Source: Halobellus captivus
GTDB taxonomy: Archaea > Halobacteriota > Halobacteria > Halobacteriales > Haloferacaceae
DNA: 64,000 nt
Assembly (NCBI RefSeq): GCF_007655485.1
Contig: NZ_VJXQ01000004.1
Span: 205,376-269,375 of the forward strand
Direction: 5' to 3'
The translations under genes and the position numbers were made by a program. Within the stretch, counting starts at the first letter, position 1. Every line of letters begins with the position of its first letter. The notes beneath the pieces were generated by a model that had not been told where the DNA came from, searched no databases, and worked only from the letters and a program-made list of their open reading frames with translations. Shown here piece by piece: positions 27,236-36,145 of this stretch.

Positions 27236-28417
27236 TTATCTGTCACGGGAAATACGTTCGCCTGGTTCCGTCGTGGCGGTGGGAGACAGCGTGACCCCCG
27301 GTTCGAGACTCGTATTGATAGCCGTCTTTGCACCGGGGCCAGCAACCACGCCGAACTTCCGGCGGTTTGTCGAGACGCGTTCTCCCTTGACCGTGAGCTT
27401 GACCGGTTCCCCGTCGTGCCGGAGGTTAGCCACGTTCGTTCCGGCACCGAAGTTCACGTCAGGGCCGAGGAGGCTATCGCCCACGTACGAGAGATGACTC
27501 ACGTTGGTATCGGTCATAATAATACTGTTTTTCACTTCGACACCGTGGCCAACGGAGACGTTGGGTCCGACGAGCGTGGCACCCCGAATGTAGGCGTTGG
27601 GACCGATGCGCGCATTCGACCGGACCAGTACCGGCCCCTCAATGATGACGCCGTCTTCGACGACCGCACCCGGTTCGACAATCACGTTGCCGTCGATTCG
27701 CGCCCGTTCGCTGATCTCTCCCTCGATCCGCCGATCGATTTCACCGAGCTTCCATTCGTTGGCCGAGAGGAGTTCCCACGGGCGGCCCACGTCGAGCCAA
27801 CGATCCAATTCGACCGCGCTCACGTCGTAATTTTGAATAACGCGCGAGAGGACGTCCGTAATCTCGCGCTCACTGCGTTCGCTGGGTGGGACGTCCAGCA
27901 AGTCCCGCGCTTCAGACGGAAACACGTACGCCCCCGCGTTGATGAGCGTCGATTCGGGGTTATCCGGTTTTTCCTCGATTTCCATCACACGATCACCCTC
28001 GGTCGTCAAGACGCCGTACTGCGACGGGTTATCCCGATGGACGCACGCGACGCTCGGCCCCGACTCGAACAGTGCGCTCACGTCGGTCGCCTCGTAGAGG
28101 TTGTCGCCGTTGAGGACGGCAAAGTCCCCTTCGAGATGCGTCACAGCGGCGTGGACCGCATCCGCAGTGCCAGCCTGTTCTTCTTGGATGGCGTACTCGA
28201 CCGGGGTCCCTCGGAACGACGCTCCGAAATAGTCTCGGACGGCGTCTGCCTCGTATCCGACGACGAAGATCAGCTCATCGACACCGGCGTCGACCGCCGC
28301 CGAAGCGACGTGGGCAGCGATCGGTCGGCCAGCGACTGGGAGCATCGGTTTCGGAAGCGAGTCGGACAGCGGCCGAATTCTCGTTCCTTCGCCAGCGGCG
28401 AGGATGACTGCTTGCAT
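27236..28417 (-). CDS. glmU: Bifunctional sugar-1-phosphate nucleotidylyltransferase/acetyltransferase
   Basis: 393 residues. The N-terminal pyrophosphorylase domain begins MQAVILAAGEGTRIRPLSDS and contains the lysine motif LPKPMLPVAG and the metal site NGDNLYE. From about residue 230 a left-handed beta-helix of hexapeptide repeats carries the acetyltransferase part (PNAYIRGATLVGPNVSVGHG). The archaeal type makes GlcN-1-P into GlcNAc-1-P and then UDP-GlcNAc. The flippase starts 69 bases downstream on the same strand and GlmM ends 129 bases upstream, so the three probably share an operon. A related sugar nucleotide such as UDP- or dTDP-glucose is possible. Confidence 0.92.
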   Translation of the reverse strand: MQAVILAAGEGTRIRPLSDSLPKPMLPVAGRPIAAHVASAAVDAGVDELIFVVGYEADAVRDYFGASFRGTPVEYAIQEEQAGTADAVHAAVTHLEGDFAVLNGDNLYEATDVSALFESGPSVACVHRDNPSQYGVLTTEGDRVMEIEEKPDNPESTLINAGAYVFPSEARDLLDVPPSERSEREITDVLSRVIQNYDVSAVELDRWLDVGRPWELLSANEWKLGEIDRRIEGEISERARIDGNVIVEPGAVVEDGVIIEGPVLVRSNARIGPNAYIRGATLVGPNVSVGHGVEVKNSIIMTDTNVSHLSYVGDSLLGPDVNFGAGTNVANLRHDGEPVKLTVKGERVSTNRRKFGVVAGPGAKTAINTSLEPGVTLSPTATTEPGERISRDR

Positions 28418-28546
28418 TACCCTCCTCTCCCACCCGAGCGGGTATTATTATACGGCTGATAATGCGACCGACACTGCACAGTCCGTCGATGTTCCGCGGT
28501 CCCCCGATATACATTCACGGAGCACAGTCACATAACGCACCCCCTC

Positions 28547-29872
28547 TCAGTCAGATTGTGATATCGAAGGTGTGATAAGTTCCCTCGCGCGCTCGAGCAG
28601 TTCGTCCGCGCGGCCGGGATCATCCGCCTCAGCAGTGAGACGAACGAGGGGCTGCGTCCCGCTCGCACGTATCAGAAACCAGCCGTCGCCGACGGGCACC
28701 CGTATCCCGTCAGTCGCCTCGATCCCATCGTAAGATTTCGATGCCCGTCGGTGGACCTCTTCGATCACGGCCGCACTATCGTCGCAGGAGAGGTTCGTAC
28801 GCCGGGTAACGTACCCGCCGATTCCGTCGAGTTGTCCTGCAAGCGACCCGCGCTCATCGACCAGGTTGACGAGTCGGCAGGCGGCTAACGGACCGTCTGG
28901 ACAGAGGGTCTCCTCGGGCCATATCCACGCGCCGCTCGGTTCGCCACCGAAGACGACGTCTCTGTCCGTCGCTCGCTCAGCCACGAATACGTCTCCGACT
29001 TTCGTTCGAACGACCGATGCGCCGACCGACGCGAGCGCGTCGTCGACTGCGAGACTGGTGTTGAGCGGCGCCGCGACGGTATCACCGGCGGTTGCAACCG
29101 ATCGAGCGAAGAGGGCAAGCAGGTGATCACCCATCACGAAATCTCCGTGTTCGTCGACCGCCACTAACCGATCGGCGTCACCGTCGTGGGCGACGCCCAA
29201 GTCGGCGTCGCTCGTCGCAACGAACTGACGCAGAGCGCGACAGTTCTGAGCGGTCGGTTCGCTGGGGCGAGCGGGGAAGCTGCCGTCAGGCACGGCGTTC
29301 AGCGTCGATACCGTTGCGCCGAGTTCGCGCAGCGCCGTGGCCGTAACGACCCCCGCACCGTTACCGATATCGACAGCGACGTGAACATCATCGACCGCAG
29401 AACAGGCGTCTCGAAGCGCCGCAACGTGTCGCTCGTTCCGCTCCTCCCAGTAGCGGGTTGTCCCGACATCGGCCGCAGACGCGAATGAATACGCCTCGTT
29501 CTCGATCGTATCGGCGATTACGGTACGCTGATCGGCGTCGAAGGCCTGTCCCGAGGGATTCCACAATTTGAGCCCGTTATCTTTCGGGGGATTGTGCGAC
29601 GCCGTGATCACAACGCCCGCGTCAGCGTCGAGCCAACCGACACTGCGAGCGACCGTCGGCGTCGCCGCGATCCCAACGTCAACGACATCGGCACCGCATT
29701 CACACAGACCCGCCGAAAGCGCGTTAACGAGCATCTCGCCGCTCTCGCGCGTGTCTCGTCCGACGACGATCCGACGGTAACCGACAGACGCGAGTGCTCG
29801 ACCCATCGACAGCGCGAGATCAGCAGTAACGTCACTCCCAACTTCGCCTCGAACGCCGCTCGTTCCGAACAT
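28547..29872 (-). CDS. glmM: Phosphoglucosamine mutase (phosphohexomutase family)
   Basis: 441 residues. The start MFGTSGVRG and the phosphoserine loop VVITASHNPP (Ser92) are signatures of archaeal GlmM/phosphomannomutases. The metal loop HDGDADR and the C-terminal phosphate-binding RASGTQPLVR are also present. It interconverts glucosamine-6-P and glucosamine-1-P, linking GlmS to GlmU. Its presence with both partners in one locus supports this assignment over phosphomannomutase. Confidence 0.92.
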   Translation of the reverse strand: MFGTSGVRGEVGSDVTADLALSMGRALASVGYRRIVVGRDTRESGEMLVNALSAGLCECGADVVDVGIAATPTVARSVGWLDADAGVVITASHNPPKDNGLKLWNPSGQAFDADQRTVIADTIENEAYSFASAADVGTTRYWEERNERHVAALRDACSAVDDVHVAVDIGNGAGVVTATALRELGATVSTLNAVPDGSFPARPSEPTAQNCRALRQFVATSDADLGVAHDGDADRLVAVDEHGDFVMGDHLLALFARSVATAGDTVAAPLNTSLAVDDALASVGASVVRTKVGDVFVAERATDRDVVFGGEPSGAWIWPEETLCPDGPLAACRLVNLVDERGSLAGQLDGIGGYVTRRTNLSCDDSAAVIEEVHRRASKSYDGIEATDGIRVPVGDGWFLIRASGTQPLVRLTAEADDPGRADELLERARELITPSISQSD

Positions 29873-30036
29873 AGTCGTACAACCCAGACCGATATCCTAA
29901 CTATAGGGATGCTAACCCACCTGTCTTGCTGGACGAGACTGCCGTACCGGGCGGTTTTCCCCGCCAACACTATCGCGGACAGCCCAACCAGTGCTTAAGT
30001 ACGCTATAATAAATGGGTCGCCGACGCTAGGGGACT

Positions 30037-31005
30037 GTGATGATAGATCGACCGCTGTCTCGACGGCGAGCCATCAAGAGTATCGGCGCGGCCGCGCTTG
30101 TGGGTGTTGCCGGTTGTTCGAGCGATAGCGATCAGACGGACACCGAGTCGTCGACTAGTACCGAAACGCCGACGGCGACGAGAACAGAGACCGCCACGTC
30201 CACACAGAGTGATTCGTTAGGCCTCGACGGGCCGCGACACGGGGACGATCTGCCAGCAGACCCGGACCCAACCAACGGATACCCGCCGGAGTTCGAGGTG
30301 GTTCCCGAGGAACGGTCCATCGATACCGCGGAGTTCGAGACACTGACGCGGGGGGACTTCGAGGTAAAACTCGTCCCAACGGACGTCGCGTATTACTGGT
30401 ACGCTCGGGGAGAGGCCCGGTTCGCCGACACCCGCAGCGAATCCGAATTCGAGGTCTCGCACATCTTTGGCGCCGTGCTCAGTCCAGCAGGGGATGGTAT
30501 CGACCTCCCCGACGATCCGGTGCTCGAATGGCCGACAGACGACCGAATCGTGACCTACTGCGACTGTCCACACCACCTCTCATCCCTTCGAGCAGCTTCA
30601 CTAATGAATCGCGGGTACGAACGGGTGTATGCCCTGGATGAGGGGTTCGGTGCGTGGCGCGAACACAACTTCCCACTCGCGGGGACGGACGCGGGACGCA
30701 CCCCGCCCACCAGAACGATCACCGGCACGGTTCCGACCCAGTATGAAGGCGAGACGGCGTGGGCGTTCCACACCGAATCGAACCAACGTGAGGCAACCGA
30801 AATCACGTCCGATGGGAGCTATACGCTCGAATTCCGGTTCGTAGATGTCACTGCAGAATCGACGATACGCGTCGAGACGCCCGCCTATGAGGTGACCGCG
30901 CCGCTAGGTGACCTGACGAATGGCACTGTGACGTCGGACGGAACGGTCTCCGCCTCCGGCGGAACGACAAACACGACCAACACCGCAAACACTAGCACGA
31001 GGTAG
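30037..31005 (+). CDS. Tat lipoprotein with rhodanese-like domain
   Basis: 322 residues. The N-terminus has LSRRRAIKS and a lipobox VAGC (Cys27), so export by Tat and lipid anchoring are expected. A Thr/Ser/Glu-rich linker follows, then a rhodanese domain (FADTRSESEFEVSHIFGAV) with an unusual active-site loop YCDCPHHLSSLRA containing two cysteines, and a C-terminal beta-sandwich of ~95 residues. Sulfur or selenium transfer at the surface is possible; substrate unknown. ATG codons at 30037 and 30040 both serve as starts. Confidence 0.88.
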   Translation: MMIDRPLSRRRAIKSIGAAALVGVAGCSSDSDQTDTESSTSTETPTATRTETATSTQSDSLGLDGPRHGDDLPADPDPTNGYPPEFEVVPEERSIDTAEFETLTRGDFEVKLVPTDVAYYWYARGEARFADTRSESEFEVSHIFGAVLSPAGDGIDLPDDPVLEWPTDDRIVTYCDCPHHLSSLRAASLMNRGYERVYALDEGFGAWREHNFPLAGTDAGRTPPTRTITGTVPTQYEGETAWAFHTESNQREATEITSDGSYTLEFRFVDVTAESTIRVETPAYEVTAPLGDLTNGTVTSDGTVSASGGTTNTTNTANTSTR

Positions 31006-31082
31006 TGGCGACGAGCGCCGAAACAGTCAATTGGGCCCGCTGACGCGTCACAAAATGACGTTAGACAGGTGTTAATCGACAC

Positions 31083-31134
31083 TATATCTGTAGTAATCGG
31101 TAGTCGGATTTCCGATCGTGGAATTACAGATATA
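31083..31134. repeat. Inverted repeat with 10-bp arms
   Basis: Arms TATATCTGTA and TACAGATATA are exact reverse complements 32 bases apart, with a second 5-bp hairpin (TCGGA-TT-TCCGA) in the spacer. It could be a regulator binding site, an RNA hairpin or the relic of an element end. No gene association is clear. Confidence 0.5.
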
Positions 31135-31410
31135 TATGTGTAATGTGAATTGTGTGAAGTGAACCCGCTACCGATCGCAACGGTGCTATGCATATAGTGA
31201 TCAGCGGGGAACGACGGTAACCGATTCGCGAGGATCACCGAGTGAAACGGAACAGACCAGCGCCGAAACGCTACTAGTGTGATAGCACCGCGGACAGCAG
31301 AGGGAGTAAACGAACAAAATCGAGGATGCGAACGTTCCACATAGAGATAATTTCTGCACTAATTTAGTGGGTTATACTCCGGACAAGTTTTCAAATAATA
31401 GACCCAATAT

Positions 31411-31417
31411 ATTTATT
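31411..31417 (+). promoter_or_regulatory. TATA-like element upstream of the small acidic protein
   Basis: ATTTATT lies 28-34 bases before the ATG at 31445, in AT-rich DNA with no ribosome binding site between, consistent with a leaderless transcript. This supports the 31445 start over an in-frame ATG at 31367. Confidence 0.45.
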
Positions 31418-31444
31418 GGATTAGTGTTAATTAGTGGAATAACG

Positions 31445-31786
31445 ATGGCAAACTACGAAGTAATCGAACGCGTCGTCGTCGATCGGTGGGGTGACGGAGA
31501 GGGGCGTGCCGAAGTCCAGGCGGTCAGAATCGAGGACACAGACAGGTATGAGGTGCGCGTCTGTTACTTCCGAGATAATGGTCAGTTCGGACAGTCCGCC
31601 CCGACCGTGAGTCCGGACGAGGAAACAGTCGAGCGCGTCAGTGAGGGGATCGAAGAGATGGCGAAGATCGCTCGTACGAAGGAACGCGAGCACCGGTTGG
31701 CCGAGATCGACACTCTCGTGGAAGATGTCGGTCTCGACCGGGCAAAGCAGATTCTCGAGGAAGCGGCGGACGAGGAAACGCAGTAG
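31445..31786 (+). CDS. Small acidic protein of unknown function
   Basis: 113 residues, starting MANYEVIERVVVDRWGDG. The first ~60 residues look like a beta-sheet domain, the remainder two charged helices (EEMAKIARTKEREHRLAEID) likely to form a coiled coil. No motif for catalysis or DNA binding is seen. Composition and codon use fit a real haloarchaeal cytoplasmic protein; family not recognised. Confidence 0.75.
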   Translation: MANYEVIERVVVDRWGDGEGRAEVQAVRIEDTDRYEVRVCYFRDNGQFGQSAPTVSPDEETVERVSEGIEEMAKIARTKEREHRLAEIDTLVEDVGLDRAKQILEEAADEETQ

Positions 31787-31992
31787 CTCATATCGGATGA
31801 GTAGCGGGAGACACTCCGGTAGCGTAAAGCGCTCTTGAAGCAATCGGGCGTTCTTAGGTATCGGCTGCACACCGGAGACGTGTATGCCCTCCACGGCCAT
31901 ATCGAAAATCGACGCTGACGGGAACAGATCGCGCGACCGTGACGACAAACAGATCCCAGGAACCACGCCGAATCGAACGACGGGGGCGCACA

Positions 31993-33024
31993 ATGAGTAA
32001 CAGAACCCGATCGAGATCACTCATTCTCGTGGGGGTCCTCCTGATCGCCGCGCTGTCACCCGCGGTACTGGCCGGTCCGGTCGCCGCAGATCCCAGTGTG
32101 AGCGTCGACTACGACGGGGACGGGGTGACGGTGGCGAACGGGACCTCCCAAGTGGTGAGCGGAACGGCCGACGCGCCGGTCGGGACCGAGATCATCGTCC
32201 GAGTGCGATCAACGGGCGAAACGGAGCCGGTGTTTCTCAAGAGCGCAACGGGAGTCGTGACCGAGAACAGCACGTGGGCCGTGACGTTCGACTTTGAGCC
32301 CCATCGCGCGAACGACACGTTCCAGTTGACCGCCCGGTTCGAGAACGGCTCCGCCGAGACCGAAGCCGACGGGGAGGTAGTCGCCTGCGGCGAGGAGTGT
32401 GGAGAGACACCACCGAGCGGAACGCCGACACCGATTCCGGAACAGACCCAGAGCCCGACGCCGACCGACGGGCCGTCGGCACCGGTGACGTTCGAGGAGA
32501 ACATCTTCGTCGTCGACCGCGGCGGCGTCGCCGCGATTCCGATCGCCTTCGAGTCGGACCAGGGGGAGCGTGTCGACGAGGCGGTCGTCGTCCTCGGAAA
32601 CGAGAGCCAGTCGAACTACGAACTCGAAGCGGTCGTGCGCGACGATGACGACGACGGACAGGCCGTCCTCTACGTCGACACCTCCTTGGCCGGACGGAGC
32701 GACGAGACGCTGAGCACCTCCGGCGGCGATGGCGTGCGAGTCGTTTCGGAGACGTCGCTCGATTCGATGATCGATCCCGCCGATTACGACGTCTCGCTGT
32801 ACGCGGGCAGCGAACGGGCCGAGGAACCCACCGACGTCGGGAGTTTGGTCGTCCAGACGCAACCGACGCGAACGGCGACGGTGACGACGTCCTCCGGCGT
32901 CGAAACCGGCGACAGTTCGGGGATCGACGGGTTCGGTCTCGGGCCCGTCGCCGTCGGGGGCGTCGTCAGCGGCGCGTTCATCGTCGGTGGTGCGCTCCTC
33001 GCGGCGTTGCTACTACGGGGGTAA
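31993..33024 (+). CDS. Secreted, C-terminally anchored surface protein
   Basis: 343 residues. The ATG at 31993 gives a Sec signal peptide (SLILVGVLLIAALSPAVLAG). The body is beta-rich with an N-terminal domain like the BGTF/DUF7827 surface domain (sugar- or S-layer-associated proteins), a Thr/Pro linker near residue 150 (TPTPIPEQTQSPTPT) and several N-x-S/T sequons. The last 25 residues are a membrane helix (VAVGGVVSGAFIVGGALLAA). It is likely a small cell-surface glycoprotein. An upstream ATG at 31939 would precede the signal peptide and is not favoured. Confidence 0.82.
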   Translation: MSNRTRSRSLILVGVLLIAALSPAVLAGPVAADPSVSVDYDGDGVTVANGTSQVVSGTADAPVGTEIIVRVRSTGETEPVFLKSATGVVTENSTWAVTFDFEPHRANDTFQLTARFENGSAETEADGEVVACGEECGETPPSGTPTPIPEQTQSPTPTDGPSAPVTFEENIFVVDRGGVAAIPIAFESDQGERVDEAVVVLGNESQSNYELEAVVRDDDDDGQAVLYVDTSLAGRSDETLSTSGGDGVRVVSETSLDSMIDPADYDVSLYAGSERAEEPTDVGSLVVQTQPTRTATVTTSSGVETGDSSGIDGFGLGPVAVGGVVSGAFIVGGALLAALLLRG

Positions 33025-33086
33025 TCGAGGGGGCCGGTCCGAACTGTGAACGCTACTATAATACGGCGGTAGCGAGAAGGCGGGGT

Positions 33087-33950
33087 ATGAACTTTCGATA
33101 CGCCGGGGACGCCCACGAGCGGCTCTTCGACTCGTATCAGAACGACTCGGACCCGTTTCCGACCAGCGTGACCGCGTGCTTCCCGGACCGGGAGCACCGC
33201 CGCGAGGAGGTCGCGATCCTTCAGGAACTGTTCTTCCCGACGTGTTGGAACGCGCCGGAGCTCGTCCGCGACGAACTTGCCGTGTTGGACCGCCTCGACG
33301 ATCTCGGGAGCTTGTTCAAGGCGGGGATCTGCCCGTACACAGACAGTCGTCCGGACGAAACGGTCGCGGCGGTCCTCGACAGCCTCCCGCACGTTCGCTC
33401 GCTCCTCAAGCGCGACCTGGAGGCCGCCTACAAGGGCGACCCCGCGGCGAAGACGTATATGGAGATCGTTCGCTCGTACCCCGGCTTCCTGGCGATCGCG
33501 GTTCAGCGCGTCGCCCACGTGCTCTACGGCATCGGCGCGGCCGAGTACGCCAGAGAGCTCACCGAATACGCGAAGACCCAGACGGGCATCGACATCCACC
33601 CGGGCGCGGAGATCGGCGAACACTTCTTCATCGACCACGGGACCGGCGTCGTCATCGGCGAGACGGCGACCGTCGGCGAGTGGGTCCGGCTCTATCAGGA
33701 CGTTACGCTCGGCGCGCTCCACTTCGAGGAGGAGGAGGGCGACGAACACGCGCTGAAGAAGGACTACAAGCGACACCCGGATATCGGCGACCACGTCGTG
33801 ATCGGTGCCGGAACGAAGGTGTTGGGAGCGGTGACCGTCGGCGATCACGTCAGCATCGGCGCGAACTCCTGGATCACCGAGAACATCCCGGATCACACGA
33901 AGGTGTTCGTCAAGGACCACCCGACGCAGGAGCGAAAGCGGTACGAGTAG
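33087..33950 (+). CDS. cysE: Serine O-acetyltransferase (EpsC type)
   Basis: 287 residues. The N-terminal helical region is followed by hexapeptide repeats with the family signatures TGIDIHPGAEIGEHFFIDHG and GVVIGETATVGEWVRLYQDVTLG, which carry the catalytic His and the serine/CoA site. It makes O-acetylserine, the first step of cysteine synthesis. A TATA-like ACTATAATAC and a purine-rich AGGCGGGG precede the start. An acetyltransferase for sugars is unlikely given the EpsC-type N-terminus. Confidence 0.93.
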   Translation: MNFRYAGDAHERLFDSYQNDSDPFPTSVTACFPDREHRREEVAILQELFFPTCWNAPELVRDELAVLDRLDDLGSLFKAGICPYTDSRPDETVAAVLDSLPHVRSLLKRDLEAAYKGDPAAKTYMEIVRSYPGFLAIAVQRVAHVLYGIGAAEYARELTEYAKTQTGIDIHPGAEIGEHFFIDHGTGVVIGETATVGEWVRLYQDVTLGALHFEEEEGDEHALKKDYKRHPDIGDHVVIGAGTKVLGAVTVGDHVSIGANSWITENIPDHTKVFVKDHPTQERKRYE

Positions 33951-34004
33951 CGCGGCGGGTGGGCAGGCGTAGAATCGAGCGGGGGAACGGAGAGCTGTGC
34001 AATC

Positions 34005-34060
34005 GAGAGCGGAGAGGTGGAGGACGGAGAGAGCGGAGAGGTGGAGGACGGAGAGAGCGA
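34005..34060. repeat. 24-bp perfect tandem repeat, 2.3 copies
   Basis: The unit GAGAGCGGAGAGGTGGAGGACGGA-type purine-rich block of 24 bases occurs at 34005-34028 and again without change at 34029-34052, with eight more bases of a third copy. Being a multiple of three, it does not disturb the reading frame that could extend the downstream CBS gene to 34017. Confidence 0.9.
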
Positions 34061-34100
34061 TGACGAAACACCGAAGCCGCTCCACCGTGTCGACTCCTCT

Positions 34101-34472
34101 ATGTCAAGTAAATCGACGCTCGTGAGAGATGTAATGTCGACGCCGCTCGTGACGATCAGTCCTGACGCGACGTTGGTCGAGGCGGCCACGCGGATGCGCA
34201 GCGAAAACGTCGGCGCGCTCTTGGTTCCCAGCACCGAGTTGGCGATTCTCACAAGCACCGACATCCTGGATGCGATCGCCGCCGATCGCGACCCGGCGGG
34301 GACGACAGTGGCCGACGTGATGACCGAATCCGTCGAGACGGTGACTCCCGAGCTTCGACTCACCGAGGCCGCGGCGATGATGGAGAACTTCGGGATCAGT
34401 CACCTCCCGGTCGTCGACGACGACCTCGTCGGGATGGTCTCCTCGACGGATATCACGGCACAGCTATCCTAA
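34101..34472 (+). CDS. CBS-domain pair protein
   Basis: 123 residues from the ATG at 34101 (MSSKSTLVRDVM), containing two CBS motifs in tandem (VRDVMSTPLVTISPDATLVEA and VADVMTESVETVTPE, each ending in a D-I helix). Such Bateman modules bind adenine nucleotides and regulate partners. The frame can be extended to 34017 with an acidic, repeat-encoded leader, but the shorter form matches the family. No fused effector domain is present, so it would act on another protein. Confidence 0.9.
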   Translation: MSSKSTLVRDVMSTPLVTISPDATLVEAATRMRSENVGALLVPSTELAILTSTDILDAIAADRDPAGTTVADVMTESVETVTPELRLTEAAAMMENFGISHLPVVDDDLVGMVSSTDITAQLS

Positions 34473-34615
34473 CTGACGTCGATAAGAGCCCTCCATAACG
34501 GTGGGAGCACGATCCACGTTCCCACGAAGGCGCACGAGCACGTCCTCACGGAGGCAGGTTATCGCGTTCCCGACGGAAGCGCACGATTCAATTACCACGC
34601 GCTCGTCCACGCCAT

Positions 34616-35374
34616 ATGGACATCGTCGCTGCACTGGAGGCCGAGAGCGGGACGACCTGCGTCGTCGGCGCTGGCGGCAAGAAGACGACGCTCGCCGCGC
34701 TCGCGTCTCGCCTAGACCGTGCGGTCGTCACCGCGACCGTCCGTATCCCGATCTTCGACGACTGGGTCGACCGAGTCGTGGTGACGGACGATCCGGTCGG
34801 CGTCCTCGACGGAGTCACCGCCGACAGTTTCGAGCGAGACCGCGGGTCGGACGGCGCCGGTTGGCCGCTCGGGCTGGTCCCGGAGCGCGAACGCGACGAC
34901 CGATACCGCGGCTACGAACCGGCGACCGTCGACGCGCTCGCAGGTTTCGACGTCCCCGTGCTCGTGAAGGCCGATGGGGCCCGGATGCGGCGGTTCAAAG
35001 CGCCCGCCGAGAAGGAGCCGCAGCTCCCGACAACAGCGGACACGGTGGTGTCGATCGCGAGCGTTCACGTCGTGGGCGAACCGCTCTCGGCGTCGCTCGT
35101 GCATCGGGTCGACCAGGTGTCTGAGATCACCGGACTGTCGGAAGGCGAGGAGATTTCGGCCGCGGACGTCGCCAGAGTGCTGGCGAGCGACCGCGGCGGG
35201 ATGAAGGACGTGCCCGACGGAGCGACCGCGATCCCGCTGCTCAATATGGTCGACGACGGCGACCTCGAAGAGACGGCCCGGGAGATCGCCGCAGAGATCC
35301 ACGACCGTGCCGACGTGCCGCGCGTCGTCCTCGCGGAGATGCGCGCCGAGGATCCACTCGTCGACGTCGTCTAA
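34616..35374 (+). CDS. yqeC: YqeC-type putative selenium/molybdenum hydroxylase accessory protein
   Basis: 252 residues. The P-loop-like start TTCVVGAGGKKTTLAALA and the segment VLVKADGARMRRFKAPAEKEP are signatures of YqeC, a family found with selenium-dependent molybdenum hydroxylases and proposed to act in cofactor maturation. Convergent with a MobA homologue just downstream, which supports a molybdenum-cofactor context. The biochemical activity of the family is not established. Confidence 0.88.
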   Translation: MDIVAALEAESGTTCVVGAGGKKTTLAALASRLDRAVVTATVRIPIFDDWVDRVVVTDDPVGVLDGVTADSFERDRGSDGAGWPLGLVPERERDDRYRGYEPATVDALAGFDVPVLVKADGARMRRFKAPAEKEPQLPTTADTVVSIASVHVVGEPLSASLVHRVDQVSEITGLSEGEEISAADVARVLASDRGGMKDVPDGATAIPLLNMVDDGDLEETAREIAAEIHDRADVPRVVLAEMRAEDPLVDVV

Positions 35375-35432
35375 GTAGGAATCACCCCGCGTCCTTCGAA
35401 TCCGGTTCGCCCGATCCACTCATTCCAAGGTA

Positions 35433-36047
35433 TCACTCGGCCTCGAACCGCCGCTTCGCCGCTTCGAACTCCTCGGGCGTGTTGACGTTCTCGAACGTGT
35501 CGAGGGAGCCGACGGATTCGATCTCGTCGGCGTCGACGACGACTTCGTCGAGGTCGTCCAGGGGTGCGACGATCCGACTCGCCCCGCGGTCGAGCGCCCG
35601 GCGGCAGGCGCGCGACATCGGCTCGGTCCGATAGACGGCCTGCGTCGTCTGAAACCACTCATCGAGCCGCGGGACCGCGGCGTCGTGGTCCCGAGCGCGC
35701 TCGAAGAGGAGATCGACCACCTCGGGATCGACGAAGGGCATATCGCAGGCGACGACGAGGGTGTACTCGGCCGATACCGCTTCCAATCCGCGAGCGATCC
35801 CGGCCATCGGCCCCGCGTCCGGGTCGCGATCGACAGCGAACGCGGGCTCGAAATCGAGGCCCGCGAGCGCGGTCTCGATGGCGTCGACCTGGTCGGCTCG
35901 GCAGTTGATCACTACCTCGTCGACGACGGGTGCCAGCCGATCGACGACGCGGCGGATCATCGGCATCCCACCGAGGTCAGCGACGGCCTTGTCGCGGTCG
36001 CCGAACCGGGTCGACCGTCCGCCAGCGAGAACGAGGGCTGCGCGCAT
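35433..36047 (-). CDS. mobA: Molybdenum cofactor guanylyltransferase (MobA-like)
   Basis: 204 residues from the ATG at 36047. The N-terminus reads LVLAGGRSTRFGDRDKAVADLGG, the GTP-binding signature LAGGxSxRxGxDKA of MobA; the metal motif VVACDMPFVDP follows, and the acceptor region ends FENVNTPEE. It attaches GMP to molybdopterin. An upstream in-frame ATG at 36077 adds ten residues unlike the family. Confidence 0.92.
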   Translation of the reverse strand: MRAALVLAGGRSTRFGDRDKAVADLGGMPMIRRVVDRLAPVVDEVVINCRADQVDAIETALAGLDFEPAFAVDRDPDAGPMAGIARGLEAVSAEYTLVVACDMPFVDPEVVDLLFERARDHDAAVPRLDEWFQTTQAVYRTEPMSRACRRALDRGASRIVAPLDDLDEVVVDADEIESVGSLDTFENVNTPEEFEAAKRRFEAE

Positions 36048-36145
36048 ACGCCGTGATAGGTGGACTGGGTAAAACAACGCACCGATCGAGAGTCTGTTAG
36101 AACCGATGTGCCGACCGCACCGTCACAGCGGAGCGCATATATCCC

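Larger units (their letters stand above)
31006..31444. other. Intergenic region with an inverted repeat
   Basis: About 440 bases without a convincing gene. It contains 10-base arms TATATCTGTA (31083-31092) and TACAGATATA (31125-31134) flanking a 32-base spacer with its own small TCGGA/TCCGA hairpin, and towards its end the promoter of the small acidic protein. Confidence 0.6.

Noticed and set aside
32784-34085. 433-codon minus-strand frame across the surface protein and cysE
   Set aside because: Covers two well-supported plus-strand genes and their intergenic gap; low-complexity start generated by the 24-bp repeat.
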